Origin: Magicicada cassinii | Taxonomy: Eukaryota; Arthropoda; Insecta; Hemiptera; Cicadidae | DNA length: 22,051 nucleotides | Assembly: GCA_028571305.1 (NCBI GenBank) | Contig: JAOXNS010122170.1 | Coordinates: forward strand, 1-22,051 | Direction: 5' to 3' | Shown: positions 10,400-20,402 of the stretch, piece by piece | How positions within the stretch are numbered: the first letter of the stretch is position 1 | Layout of the letters: every line of letters begins with the position of its first letter | Translations under genes and position numbers: made by a program | Notes under the pieces: model-generated | Told to the model about the DNA's origin: nothing | Database searches by the model: none | The model's input: only the letters and a program-made list of their open reading frames with translations

Positions 10400-10428
10400 A
10401 TGTCTATTTTAAATTTTAAAGTAGACAT
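10400..10428. repeat. Near-perfect 29-nt palindrome
   Basis: Arms ATGTCTATTTTAAA (10400-10413) and TTTAAAGTAGACAT (10415-10428) flank one central T. Thirteen of 14 positions pair, and the fourteenth would be a G-U pair in RNA. Confidence 0.85.
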
Positions 10429-10435
10429 TATAGAC

Positions 10436-10520
10436 TTTAAATATGGGAACATATGACAAACATGTGGTACAGTTCATAAGAATTCGTGTGTAAAGTTCAT
10501 GGACTATTCCCATCTTTAAA
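10436..10520. repeat. Inverted repeat, 14-bp arms 57 bp apart
   Basis: TTTAAATATGGGAA at 10436-10449 is mirrored by TTCCCATCTTTAAA at 10507-10520 with one mismatch. It begins seven bases after the palindrome at 10400-10428, and both contain TTTAAA, so the two may be parts of one small foldback element of about 120 bp. Confidence 0.7.
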
Positions 10521-11649
10521 ATATAATTCTAAATTATTTTGCAGATCGAAAAAATCAAAAAAATCTGGAATGTTTATAGCTCTGAAAATGTTTTAAACTT
10601 AACGGGAAGAACTATGATAACTATTACAACTGAAATAATTTTAATTTATGTTCTAGTTGACCAGCTTTGTAAAATAATCTATTCGAGACCAGGAGGGTGT
10701 TAAGCGAAAGAACACCTGAAACTGTTTATTAAATTCCTCAGTTATGTTACTGTGAATTCGTATGATTTACTTGATATCCTCTTCTGTTATTGGGTTAACA
10801 TTATCACCTTCACCATTCCAAGGAATAGGCAATCGGGACCCATCTCCTTTTCGGTCTGCCGAAGTCGCTCCTTACAAGTTTAAGTGATTTTTAACCTGTC
10901 CGTAGAATTTCGTAAATGCTTCGAAAACTCTTCTGCCATTCTTTTAACCGGAACGAAAAACAAGAGTAGAAGCAAAGAGGAGTTGAAACTAATATATGTA
11001 ACAGAATCGTTTTTCTATCGTTTATTGTTTTATTTAAACTTATTAAGTCGATACATTATTGTTTTCATTTTCAAACGCCTCCATACGTAATCATCGCTAA
11101 ATTTTTAAGTTATGTTTCGTCTGTAGTCTATAAAAAAATCTATAAGTATGACGTTGCTCATAGTAAATGCTACATATTCGCTGCTCGGAAATTAGTGAGC
11201 AGACTACTACTGTCCACACTAGACATCACCCACTGCAGTGTTTTTAAACACAATGGATAGCACGATGGACAAAACACGACAGTTTTTCTGCCGTCGGTTT
11301 TAAATACAAATAGTTCCGTATGCAAGTAAATTAAAACCAGCAAGGAACATTTAAAACAGGCGTTACAATGGTAACAAACCACTGCATACATCTACGAAAT
11401 TATTGTATAAAATATTTATAACTAATATGGTTGTACTTTCGCTGGTAGAACTTGGACATTACGTAAAAGAAATGAAGAGGACTAACCTTCGTAAAGGAAA
11501 ACGCTGAAAATAAAATGCGAGATGATCCAAGAACAAGACGGTTCAAGGCAATTTAAGATAAACTGGCCGTTAAATGCCTTAATAATAAATAACGAAGAAT
11601 AATAAATAATCAGTGCCTTAATAAATACTTCCTTAATCAGATTCAAAAA
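10521..11649. other. AT-rich DNA without a recognised gene
   Basis: The frames 10884-11090 (+) and 11170-11391 (-) have no motif I recognise. The minus frame is Cys-rich (CYHCNACFKC) but the spacing fits no zinc-finger pattern I can defend. No repeat ends are visible. Confidence 0.6.
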
Positions 11650-11875
11650 TTGCTATATTCTATCCGACTACGAACACCAGAAAAATAACAGAGTGAAGAC
11701 CGTTTCAGACCAGAAGAAGAGGAAGACCAAAAAAAGTTGGTTAGCAGACATGGAGGAGTATTAAAGATAATAGGAGTAGGAAACTGGAGGATAAAAGGAG
11801 GCGTCTGTCTATAGTACAGGAAGCCAAGCCCACACGGAATCATAGCCGTAGACGAAAAAGAAGAAGATTCCAGCA
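11650..11875 (+). mobile_element. LINE C-terminal tail fragment, heavily broken
   Basis: The strand reads through the usual end of a LINE protein in several frames: RRRGRPKK (to about 11735), SWLADMEEY (11735-11761), LKIIGVGNWRIK (11761-11796), then LSIVQEAKPTRNHSRRRKRR to about 11870. GRPKK.W.D.EE followed by a G...WR.KA segment and a basic end is common to many insect LINEs. At least three frame shifts and upstream stops show long decay. A (GAA)-like run at about 11848-11866 may be the 3' tail. No catalytic part is present. The tail differs from that of the 2.3-kb LINE, so two families are represented. Confidence 0.6.
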
Positions 11876-12358
11876 AGTTGTTACGTGTTACGTTATGAAT
11901 ATGATTAGTTTATTTCTCTTTCACATAATACGCCTACACATAATAAACCCGCGTTCTCACATTCACAGAAATACGATAAAAGATTTCGAGAGACGATGTG
12001 TTTTAAGGTTTTTCTGTTTTGCTGTCTCATGGGATGTCGTATGAGTCACGGACAGCGAACGTTTTTCGAACAATCGAAATATAACGCGAGATTAGATATA
12101 ACTTTATATGTTGGATAGAACATAGGATGGGACTTCCTACTGACAACCTCAGTTTCACAAGCGGCTGTCACTAGACAAGCGAAACAGCGCGTCTAACGTG
12201 GGATGATTACACATGTAGGATATTTGGTAGAAGGCGGGCGGACATCTGGATACGATATCAAGGTTAACGTTACAGACTCGCGGCCAGTTTAAATCACGCT
12301 CTTATCTTTAACAATAATTTAATAACGAACGCTTCACATTACAATACAACTCTGTTAT

Positions 12359-12390
12359 TAACGTCAGCACTGATGTATAACGTCAGTACT
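12359..12390 (+). repeat. Twin TAACGTCA direct repeats
   Basis: TAACGTCAGCACT (12359-12371) recurs as TAACGTCAGTACT (12378-12390), 12 of 13 matching, 19 bp apart. TAACGTCA differs by one base from the cAMP-response element TGACGTCA. A regulatory role is speculation. Confidence 0.6.
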
Positions 12391-13028
12391 CGTACGTTAT
12401 CATTGAATCATATCGCTCGTCTAACTGCAAATTAACACAAAAAGTAAAAAATAGAAAAGCAATAACAATGGCTTACTTTGTACCCCAACGTAGCTTATAA
12501 ATCAGTAGAGTATCTGCCTTGTAAACTGTTTAGCAGGCAAGGAAGATAGTTTGCCAAGACTTCAGCCTCCCATTATTAGTCATTTCACAGGCCCAGTCGA
12601 TCTGGGAACTGAAAAACGCACTTTGACTTTTTGCTACTACTCGCATGCTATTACTAAATGTAAAAAGAAAACAACAACAACAACGCTTCTATTAGGGACA
12701 GAATATGTGAGTCGACTTGAGCACGAAGTTTTTTTTAAATGAGTTGTCAGCAAGTCTATAAAACATGGACGTTGAATAGATATATTGTTTTAACTAACGT
12801 GGTGAAATTAAAATAACCTGGAATATATTAAAGCTTTTACAGATGTATTATATTGTTTCAATATAACTTGTATATTCTAATTCAACTTGTAGGCTGAATT
12901 GTGTAAGAGAAAAAATAATCTTTTAGTACTTAATACAGGAGCTTAGTAACCTACCGCATAACGTAAACTGATACGGTTAAGTCATGGGGACAATGTGAAA
13001 GCTACAGTCTGATGGTTACGATCATACA

Positions 13029-13040
13029 ACTCAGCTGAGT
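13029..13040. repeat. Perfect 12-nt palindrome
   Basis: ACTCAGCTGAGT. One 12-nt palindrome is not rare in 22 kb, and no partner element is seen. Confidence 0.8.
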
Positions 13041-13604
13041 ACATTACAACCAAGACGACATATTCTCCTATAAGAGAAAAATTACTTTTGGGACTACTTG
13101 TGTATGAATCTGTAGTGTATCATTTTACTACGTGTATAAAGAAAGATTAAATTGAAGTGAGAATCAAATTCATCCCACGGTCTTCTGTCACGTGAGAATC
13201 GAATTTAAATCCAATTCTCCTGCCAGTAAACAAATTAACCGGACAAAGAAAATTTGTTGTTACTAACGGTGAAAACAATTTTAAATAATTAAAATAAAGG
13301 ATCGGGAACACATATTTCATACTCGAGACAGAAACAAAAAATCATTTAACTTAATTCAAGCGAATATCAAAAATGAATAAAATCAAACGAAAAATTCAAG
13401 GATAGTCTGTCTTATTAAAATTTATGTTCGGCTTTCGTCTCTACAAAAGATTAAAACATCAAGCAAGATTTGTCACCTAATTCGAATTACATATTTACAG
13501 TAGCGACAAGAACCCGCCAACGACCTCCACTTTGTGGGTGTGCGTAAAATCGCCTCAATGTCAACGCTGTAAATCTCGGCCGATAAAGCATTGTTATGTT
13601 AAGA

Positions 13605-13690
13605 ACAAAAAATAAAATATAATAAAAGAGAAACAAGGCCACGACTGGATTTGGTCCGTACAGGGTGGCTCCACAACACGGGGGCGACCT
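13605..13690 (-). repeat. TTTTA-tailed dispersed repeat, copy 1
   Basis: Read on the minus strand it contains GTGGAGCCACC, then TACGGACC, then ATCCAGTCGTGGCC, and ends in a T-rich tail made of TTTTA-like units. The same order appears on the plus strand at 17955-18028. Identity outside the tail is roughly two-thirds by eye. A GC-rich body followed by a short-unit tail on the same side in both copies recalls the 3' end of a SINE or LINE. The body is too short and diverged to name a family. Confidence 0.4.
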
Positions 13691-14025
13691 GTATTGCTTG
13701 GAAAACAATAAACGTTTCTAGGAAGAGGAGACAATAAGCTTTGTCTGTATGTAACGTTGCAGTGGTATGCACACAGGAAAACATTATTTATGCACGTCAC
13801 ATTCTAAATCTGAAAGGCTTGTGTTATTTAGGAACATGTCACTAATGAACGTTTTTTGTCAAATTGTAAATCTTGTCGTTTCTTCTTTTGTTTGCATTTG
13901 TCGTCGCATCACGTAGTACACTACAACAGGAATCAAACGCATGACGTCTGTAGCTATTTTTTATACAGTTAAAGAGACTGCTATTTTTTCCTACTTGTCT
14001 GCTTGTTTTCCATCTCATCGCTTGT

Positions 14026-14059
14026 AATTACCTTTACGGAAGTAAAGATAAAGGTAATT
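14026..14059. repeat. Hairpin with an 11-bp perfect stem
   Basis: AATTACCTTTA (14026-14036) and TAAAGGTAATT (14049-14059) pair fully around a 12-nt loop. The loop itself contains GTAAAG, so the half-unit occurs three times within 34 bp. Confidence 0.85.
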
Positions 14060-14368
14060 TCCTTGTCATTAGCGTAAGCGCTTTAGTTATTGAATACAGA
14101 AGAGGGCCAAAGGTCGTTCACAATATTCATTCATAATATTTAATAATTATGTTTTTAGGCAGTTTTCCGATGACCGTACCTACACTAATTCTCGGTTTCG
14201 ATTATGCCATATTCGGTATCGATATGTAGTAATTATCGCTTATAATTTTATTAAATAATAGAAACCATGTTAATTTATTGGTTTATGTTATAGAATTATC
14301 TGTTTTCGGCTGTAACCGTTTCTCATTGTAATAGCTATGTTTTATGCGAAACATTTATAGCAATATTA

Positions 14369-14385
14369 GGTAGGTTAAACCTACC
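14369..14385. repeat. 17-nt palindrome
   Basis: GGTAGGTT, a central A, then AACCTACC. A TAGGCCTA octamer follows 30 bp downstream (14415-14422, within GTTAGGCCTAAC). Confidence 0.85.
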
Positions 14386-16406
14386 CTAGTGGCAGCGAAA
14401 ACTAGTGTTTTTGTTAGGCCTAACGTGAACTGAAAGAACTCAGGTAAACCAATACACCAAATACACCATTAAAACAATACATGCTATCTGTGTAAATAGC
14501 AAAAAAAACGTAACTCGAAGTAAGGTTACTATATATGTCTCCCTTTTTCCAAGAGAACTCGCTTTTCTCTTTGTACTGTAAATTTTACACATGTATTTTT
14601 TGTCATCGAAGTTTGTTTGTGGTTGTCGCTTATCCCTGGTCCTGCACTAAAATTACAATGTTTTTAGAATGTTTGTGTATACCGTGTCTGTACGGTTACA
14701 ATACAGTCCGTAAAGATATGTACTCTGTTTTAATCGCAACACATTTGTAAAAAAAGCGTAATGTTTTCGCGCGCAAAATCTCACAGTAATAAAATACACA
14801 CATTATGAACATTTTAAGTGTATGTTTAACATGTCTGTGAGTGAAGAAGAAGAAAATGCTTTAACGTCCCAACAATGCTTAGGTCAGTTTGCTTTTAGTG
14901 GTTTTTTATAGGTGCTAGATTGTCACCATGTCTTAAACTATTGAAATCGTTATTAAACGAATATATTATTACACTACAATCTTCTTAAACTTTCTATACA
15001 TGGTCAATCATGAGTTTTGTTTTCATTAAACAAACTAAAAAACAAACGTTCTTACCTAATCTCACGCATTAACACATTACGTATTATGGTCAATTATTTT
15101 CAAACTGGTTTACAAGATAGATTACTGAATAATCAGTTTGAACTTTGTCTATTTGTCTGTTTACAGGATGTAATATGATAACCTTTGAAGGCAACAATCG
15201 TGTAAAACTTAGTATCCGTGTTCACACTTTTTACCTCGCAGATCCTTGTTTTTGAAACTGATCCCTCCAAAAATATGGCGCAGGAGGCAAAAATGTGAGG
15301 GAGCAAAATTTGGAAAACAATTCGCAAAAATCCAAGTGTGGCATGAAATTAAAATCGGAGTACAACGATCCGCCTTAGAAATTTCAAAATTTTAGAACAC
15401 CAGAGCTAAACTATGAAAGTTAAAACAAAACATTAAAATTCATGTCAGTTATCAGACTCAAGAAAATTTTAATTCAAATCCAATTATAGTGTTTACACTG
15501 ATAATTTTTTAATTTTAGTGCACCACAGGCTAAAAATAAAAACCAGTTTTGAAAAAAATTGTAAAGGTCTATATGAGGCATCAAATTATGAAAATTTTAT
15601 TCAAAATACAAACTCGGTATCTTTACTAATTTGACAAAATTAATATCTGTCTTCAAAAAGACCGTGTGTGTTTGGACCGTCTTCAAAAATCTTGTAAGTT
15701 ATGTTATGCAAAAAAAAAAGTTAATATGTTTGTAAGCTATATTGTTATGAGCTATCTGTGAAAAGTATGCCTATTATAGGTAGGCCTAAAAAACATATCT
15801 ATGAAAACATACATAAACCTAAAATATAGGACTAAATTATTAGTCACTTCGGCGTTATGCTTGTAAATTTAACTAAAAATCCAATGCAATGCAGCAGTCG
15901 GAAATTTTAGTACTTATTATATTTGTAATAATTAAAGCAGTAATGATTATCTGCTTTACAGTTGTTGTTTTGTTAACACAAATTATAGAGTAATCAGAGC
16001 TTTTGTATTTTTTCTGATATTTGGAAAGTCATTAAACAATGAATCTATTTCGTTCAAAACAGTGAGCGAGTTCTGCAGCTTAAGGAGCTCATTAGCTTAC
16101 ATTATGTGTTTTACAATGTTTTAGTTTCCACTTTATTTATTGTTTAATTTAAACCAGAAATATTTTCAAATTTTATGTTAACAAACACAGTAGCGTGCAT
16201 TATGTGTAATATTGTCATTCTGACGGCTTCATTAGAGTTAGGTGACATCAAAGAGTTACAAACTTGCCTGATATAGTGCTGTCTTGCCAACTCTTCGAAA
16301 ACAAATGTTTGAGAAAAACATCCACCATAACTAACGGAGACATCTACAGAGACGGTTTTAGGTAGATAATTAAAGAATATATTTAGCAACAAATTTTGGA
16401 TCAGTA

Positions 16407-16422
16407 ACACACGCGCGCGCGC
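16407..16422. repeat. Alternating purine-pyrimidine run
   Basis: ACACACGCGCGCGCGC, a short microsatellite of the kind known to favour left-handed DNA. No function can be read from it. Confidence 0.9.
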
Positions 16423-16558
16423 TGAATATGAACATAAATGTTTTATAATCATTTTTAAAAAGAACGAAACAAAAGTTACAATTTTCTTAATCGGGTCATT
16501 TTTACATTGTTAACTGTAACTTCAGTTCCTCTCCAGGTAAGACTGTCTTTCCATTTAG

Positions 16559-16646
16559 TCCTATGCGGGTAGTTTAGTTGCGATCTCGTTTCACGCTGCA
16601 GATGGCTATCGAGGATATAGATCTGATATCCTATGCGGTGAGCTTA
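16559..16646 (+). repeat. Direct repeat TCCTATGCGG with a hairpin between
   Basis: TCCTATGCGG occurs at about 16559 and 16629, each followed by a TTAG within ten bases. Between them AGGATAT (16612-16618) and ATATCCT (16626-16632) form a 7-bp stem with a 7-nt loop. The patch is GC-richer than average. No gene is recognised. Confidence 0.5.
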
Positions 16647-17250
16647 GAACACGGCCTAACAAGCTGACAAGTTTTAATACTATTGACGACAGCCACCAGA
16701 GCTTACGTTCTTTTGTCTTGGCTGTATGTCCAGTTTTCGTTGTAGATCTACTGTTATATTTTAAATATGTATTCCGTAGTTTCAGTTGTATGCAAATATA
16801 ACGACCGATTTTCTTAGTCTCCTTTTACTCCTGACATAGTTATCTTTCGCTTTTTCGTTACAAGTTAGGTACCAGAATTAAAACTTTTCATTATTGACGT
16901 GAGAATGAAAATGACATTTTACGCTAATATTTTGATGGTACAACCAACGTTTGTAGTATTTTTTCAATTACCTTCATCCATTGGCATTATTTTGTTTTAT
17001 TTCAGATAAAGTATTCAATGTATACAGTGGATAATTGTTACTGATCCTCAACACAATTGCCACTACACGAGGAACAATTTACGGGCATGTTAATTGAACG
17101 TGGCAGAAGTGCATAAGCTTACTGAGTGTAGGCTGCATTACGTGTTGATTTATGTGGCCGTCTTGAACAATTATACCAATTGTTTGGCAGCGAGAATCGC
17201 TGGGGAAAATTTCACGACTAAGGTTCAGCATTTCTATCAGTGTTCTCATT

Positions 17251-17281
17251 ATCCTTCTCTTCGTTCTCACTCTCACTCTCT
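17251..17281. repeat. CT-rich tract with CTCACT units
   Basis: The minus strand reads GAGAGTGAGAGTGAGAACG, a GAGA-like tract. Such tracts bind GAGA factor in Drosophila (established); binding here is untested, and it may be only a microsatellite. Confidence 0.5.
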
Positions 17282-17954
17282 GTACGTCCAATTAACCCCA
17301 CGGTCGGAGGAACAATTCAGTTCTTTGTTGCGACTGGAAAAGTTTTAGTTTGAAAACATTACTGTTTAATTATTTCACATGAAAAACGTGTGTGACATTT
17401 TTGCAGCAGAGTTAGTTACGTTAAAAGAGACAGTCACAAAAGACTTTAATTGTGTACACGTTAAACACCATGCCGTAAAGAATTCTTTTAAACAACACGA
17501 CCGTTGCGTCATTATACTGACTCGTCTTCTTTGCAATATGTTTACCAAAGTGAATTATATACTTCGGTGAAGAATACGGTATGCACACGTAAGCATGCAC
17601 ATTCGCCTTTCTCATTCTTGTGCATAGTTGCAAATAAAATTTTCTCTGGATTCCAAGAAGAACAAATACTGTATACAATTACTTCACAACGTAGATTTGA
17701 TAACAGAAATTGTCTAAATATTTAAACGTTATATATGAACTTAAGACTAATTAAAGATAAATTTGCTCCATGCTACCGTGGAGTAAGCGGCGTACAGTCC
17801 TTGCAATACGTACTTCATTCTTCTGTCCCCACCTGCCTGCACACATCACGTAACAGCACTACCATAGTAGTAAAAGTTTTCTGGGCGCGTATTATTTGGA
17901 ATCTTATCAAAGTACGTACTCTGTAAGGATGGAAACATTTACATGTTTTAGTAG

Positions 17955-18028
17955 AAGACGGGTCGAACCACCGTATTCTACGAACCGTATTCAGGCGCAG
18001 TCATTAGTTTTATTTTATTTTATTTTTT
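17955..18028 (+). repeat. TTTTA-tailed dispersed repeat, copy 2
   Basis: It contains GTCGAACCACC, then TACGAACC, then ATTCAGGCGCAGTC, and ends in three TTTTA units and a T-run at about 18008-18028. The partner is 13605-13690 on the opposite strand. On the minus strand the string GGTTCGACCC resembles a tRNA B box, but no A box is found at the right distance, so a tRNA-derived SINE is not shown. Confidence 0.4.
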
Positions 18029-18034
18029 TAATTA

Positions 18035-18112
18035 CAAGTCATATTGTTGAAGGTAATCAGAATTATTTGATGGTAAAGGATTAGTTTAACCAAGTCATAT
18101 TCTTGAAGGTAA
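18035..18112 (+). repeat. 22-bp direct repeat flanking 34 bp
   Basis: CAAGTCATATTGTTGAAGG and the next three bases (18035-18056) recur at 18091-18112 with one change in 22. The first copy starts seven bases after the TTTTA tail, so a local duplication next to an insertion is possible. Confidence 0.8.
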
Positions 18113-19579
18113 ATGATTCGCAACTGTTTTCAACAGTACGACAATGATGAAGAAAGCAAGATGCAGACATCACTTGTACGTAATAACGATATTGAGCAGG
18201 GTTTTGTAAACTTAGGGCATGGAATTAAAAAAAAGTCGAACCACATTAACTTTGTTTGGAGCATAAGTTTTAAGCAGTTATGGTTTCAGTCAATTCCACC
18301 TCGGCATTCATAAGAAAGAGTCGAATTTCGTATATGTGAACATATTACCCTTTTGGAAACAGAAAAGTTGGAACCTGGTTAAATAAGGATGAATAAGAAT
18401 TCAGTATGTTATATAAACGGAATAAAGGAAGATATTATCAAATACCTATCTTTATGAAAGGAGGTTCGTTTTAATCAGTGTAGGCAATAGATGACAGAAA
18501 TCAAATAAATGGAAAATGATAAGTGCTTAAATATTTTAATAAAAATAAAGGATTGGGAATAATGAAGAATCGTTATGGAACATTTGTTAGACTAGATGTT
18601 TGATTTTGAATTTTTTTTTGTTATATTTGTTAGATTTTGAAATAGGCCTATTTTATTTTTTTATTAACTGGCTTTGTACAACAAGAGAAGAAAACATGAA
18701 AACAAGTTTTATACACAGGCTACATGCAAGTAGGTAAACAGGTATTTTACTTGAAATGACTTGTTCGCAACGAAGTAATCGAATATGTACAGAAGTCTTC
18801 GTTTACTCTCACTGCAGTTATATTCTAAATGAATGTGGTGAACTGAATTTGTATTATTAAAAAAATAATGTAATCAGCACACATTTGGTAGTGGGTGACT
18901 ATAAACATAATGACAGAATATAATTAACCAATACGTTTTCCTGAAATCGCTTCAACATGTTTGGAAAATTTGTACTGTTATAAACCTGAGTAATGTAGGC
19001 AGTGTACTGATTCAAGTAACCAAATAGGCCTACTACTTACTTAATTGAATAATTACAATATATATTTAATGGAAAAGTACATACACGCGCGCGCGTGTGC
19101 GTGTGTTTGTGCACGCATTCGTGTACGTATGTATTTAAAAACTATGTATAGAGTGACACACACAGGAGTTGCAAGGACGTTTCTAACAGTAAAATAAATC
19201 AACTTATATTACGAGGTTCATAAATTTTCTTTTTTTTTAGTACAGGTCATTTGTTCAGAATAAATTTAACGAGCTGAGAATTCCTACGTAAAGATGTAAT
19301 ACACCTGCAGGTATAAACCAGAGAGAATGGCCATGAACGCCCTTCAGAAATCTTGTTTACTTTCTCTTGGTTAGGCTACATAATTATTATGACTAATTTA
19401 TATCAATCTTGATTTAGTCTATATAGAGTTCACATTGCGCTCGAATTCACAACTGTAGGCACTATTCATACACACCTTTATTAAAGACAATTGTAATTAA
19501 GAATAATAACATAAAATATTACTTAGTAATTGTAAGTGAAAACATTAATATCATTTATCTTTAACAATTCGTGAAATGG
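18113..19579. other. AT-rich DNA without a recognised gene
   Basis: A partly duplicated string ATTTGTTAGA...TTTTGAA lies at about 18582-18609 and 18625-18642. It is followed by the 14-nt palindrome AAATAGGCCTATTT (18640-18653). The frame 18113-18313 is unrecognised. Confidence 0.6.
19081..19134 (+). repeat. Mixed alternating purine-pyrimidine tract
   Basis: The 54-bp tract goes from ACACGCGCGCGCGTGTGCGT through GT units into GTACGTATGTAT, alternating purine and pyrimidine almost throughout. It is an imperfect microsatellite. Confidence 0.85.
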
Positions 19580-19632
19580 CCACCAGATGGCGTCAGGTTA
19601 CGTTTGGCGCGGCAAATTTATGTTCATCGATA
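19580..19632. promoter_or_regulatory. Cluster of CTCF-like, E2F-like and DRE-like motifs
   Basis: CCACCAGATGGCGT (19580-19593) fits the insect CTCF core (CCASYAGRKGGCG). TTTGGCGC (19603-19610) equals the E2F consensus TTTSSCGC. CATCGATA (19625-19632) is one base from the DRE site TATCGATA. All three lie within 53 bp in a GC-richer patch. In Drosophila, CTCF, E2F and DRE motifs gather at promoters and domain borders (established). That this is one of them is inference, since no gene is recognised on either side within the window. Confidence 0.35.
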
Positions 19633-20378
19633 ACAGGTTTACCCCGCAGGTTAGATACTTTTATTCTGCGGTTATTTTACACCAGTGTTTGCAGAATCAA
19701 ATAAAATAATTGTATGATTGATTTGAAAAAGTCAGAAGCGTCCAGTAAAAGTATTCTGAGAACTCCTCAACACAATTACCTGTGTATATTTCTTATTTAT
19801 AAAAATGACTAATAATACATTTTGATAATCTACCCCGCATATTTGATACGATTATAGTAATACGATAGTCACTGTGTTTTCATGAGAGTATAAAGACGAA
19901 CGGCTTCTCTTTATTCAGCCGAAATTGTTTTGGAAAGCAGGGTAAATTGTCAGGAAGACTGTAAAGCCAGCACTAAACTTCAACGGCCCATTATTTATCC
20001 CATTATAGGTACTACTAATTTCCACAGGTGAGTCGAATTGACGGCATAAAAGTCCATCTTAGTTATACGTGCTGTTCGCGAATTGAACCTAGTAACTGTT
20101 TATTAGACATTAGACATTAGATAGGCATATTTTTATAAAATTATTATTATTTAAAGTATGATACAAAATAATGGTGAATTTTTTCATAAATTGTTCCGTT
20201 ATTTATAACTTACCTTAAATGAGATAAATAAAAGAAGTTACTTTGTTTACTTACTTATTTAAATTTTTAATTTATTTATGAATATATAAATGTAAGGATG
20301 GTATCCTGTATATAGCAACACGCATTTTCAGACACTTAACGTACTACAATTGCAACGGCAACAAAAACGAGCATTAGT
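19633..20378. other. AT-rich DNA without a recognised gene
   Basis: It contains a 7-bp tandem repeat, ATTAGAC twice and ATTAGAT once (20102-20122). CCCCGCAGGTTAGATAC at about 19643-19659 has a loose echo, CCCCGCATATTTGATAC, at about 19834-19850. Nothing else stands out. Confidence 0.55.
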
Positions 20379-20402
20379 ACACACACACACACACACACAC
20401 AC
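20379..20402 (+). repeat. (AC)12 microsatellite
   Basis: Twelve uninterrupted AC units. Confidence 0.97.

Larger units (their letters stand above)
11876..13604. other. DNA without a recognised gene
   Basis: A GC-richer patch at 12030-12300 has no long frame and no repeat ends I can see. The frame 12551-12742 (63 codons) is unrecognised and contains a (CAA)-like run. The frames 13487-13800 on the minus strand run into the tailed repeat described next. Confidence 0.6.
13691..17954. other. Mostly AT-rich DNA without a recognised gene
   Basis: The longest frame of the window, 16144-16452 on the minus strand (102 codons), lies here and has no motif I recognise. Frames at 17079-17348 are open on both strands at once. 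The frames 14535-14750, 15133-15327 and 17379-17926 are unrecognised. GTCTTCAAAAA repeats at about 15648 and 15679. Confidence 0.6.

Noticed and set aside
16144-16452. Longest open frame of the window (102 codons, minus strand)
   Set aside because: No domain, signal or conserved motif is visible, the length is within what AT-rich DNA of this size gives by chance, and no partner exon is seen.
17955-17975. tRNA B-box-like string on the minus strand (GGTTCGACCC)
   Set aside because: No A box at the right distance and no cloverleaf can be drawn, so neither a tRNA gene nor a tRNA-derived SINE is supported.
17046-19780. CCTCAACACAATT(G/A)CC shared between about 17046 and 19764
   Set aside because: A single 16-base near-match without longer flanking similarity is weak, and no repeat borders are seen.
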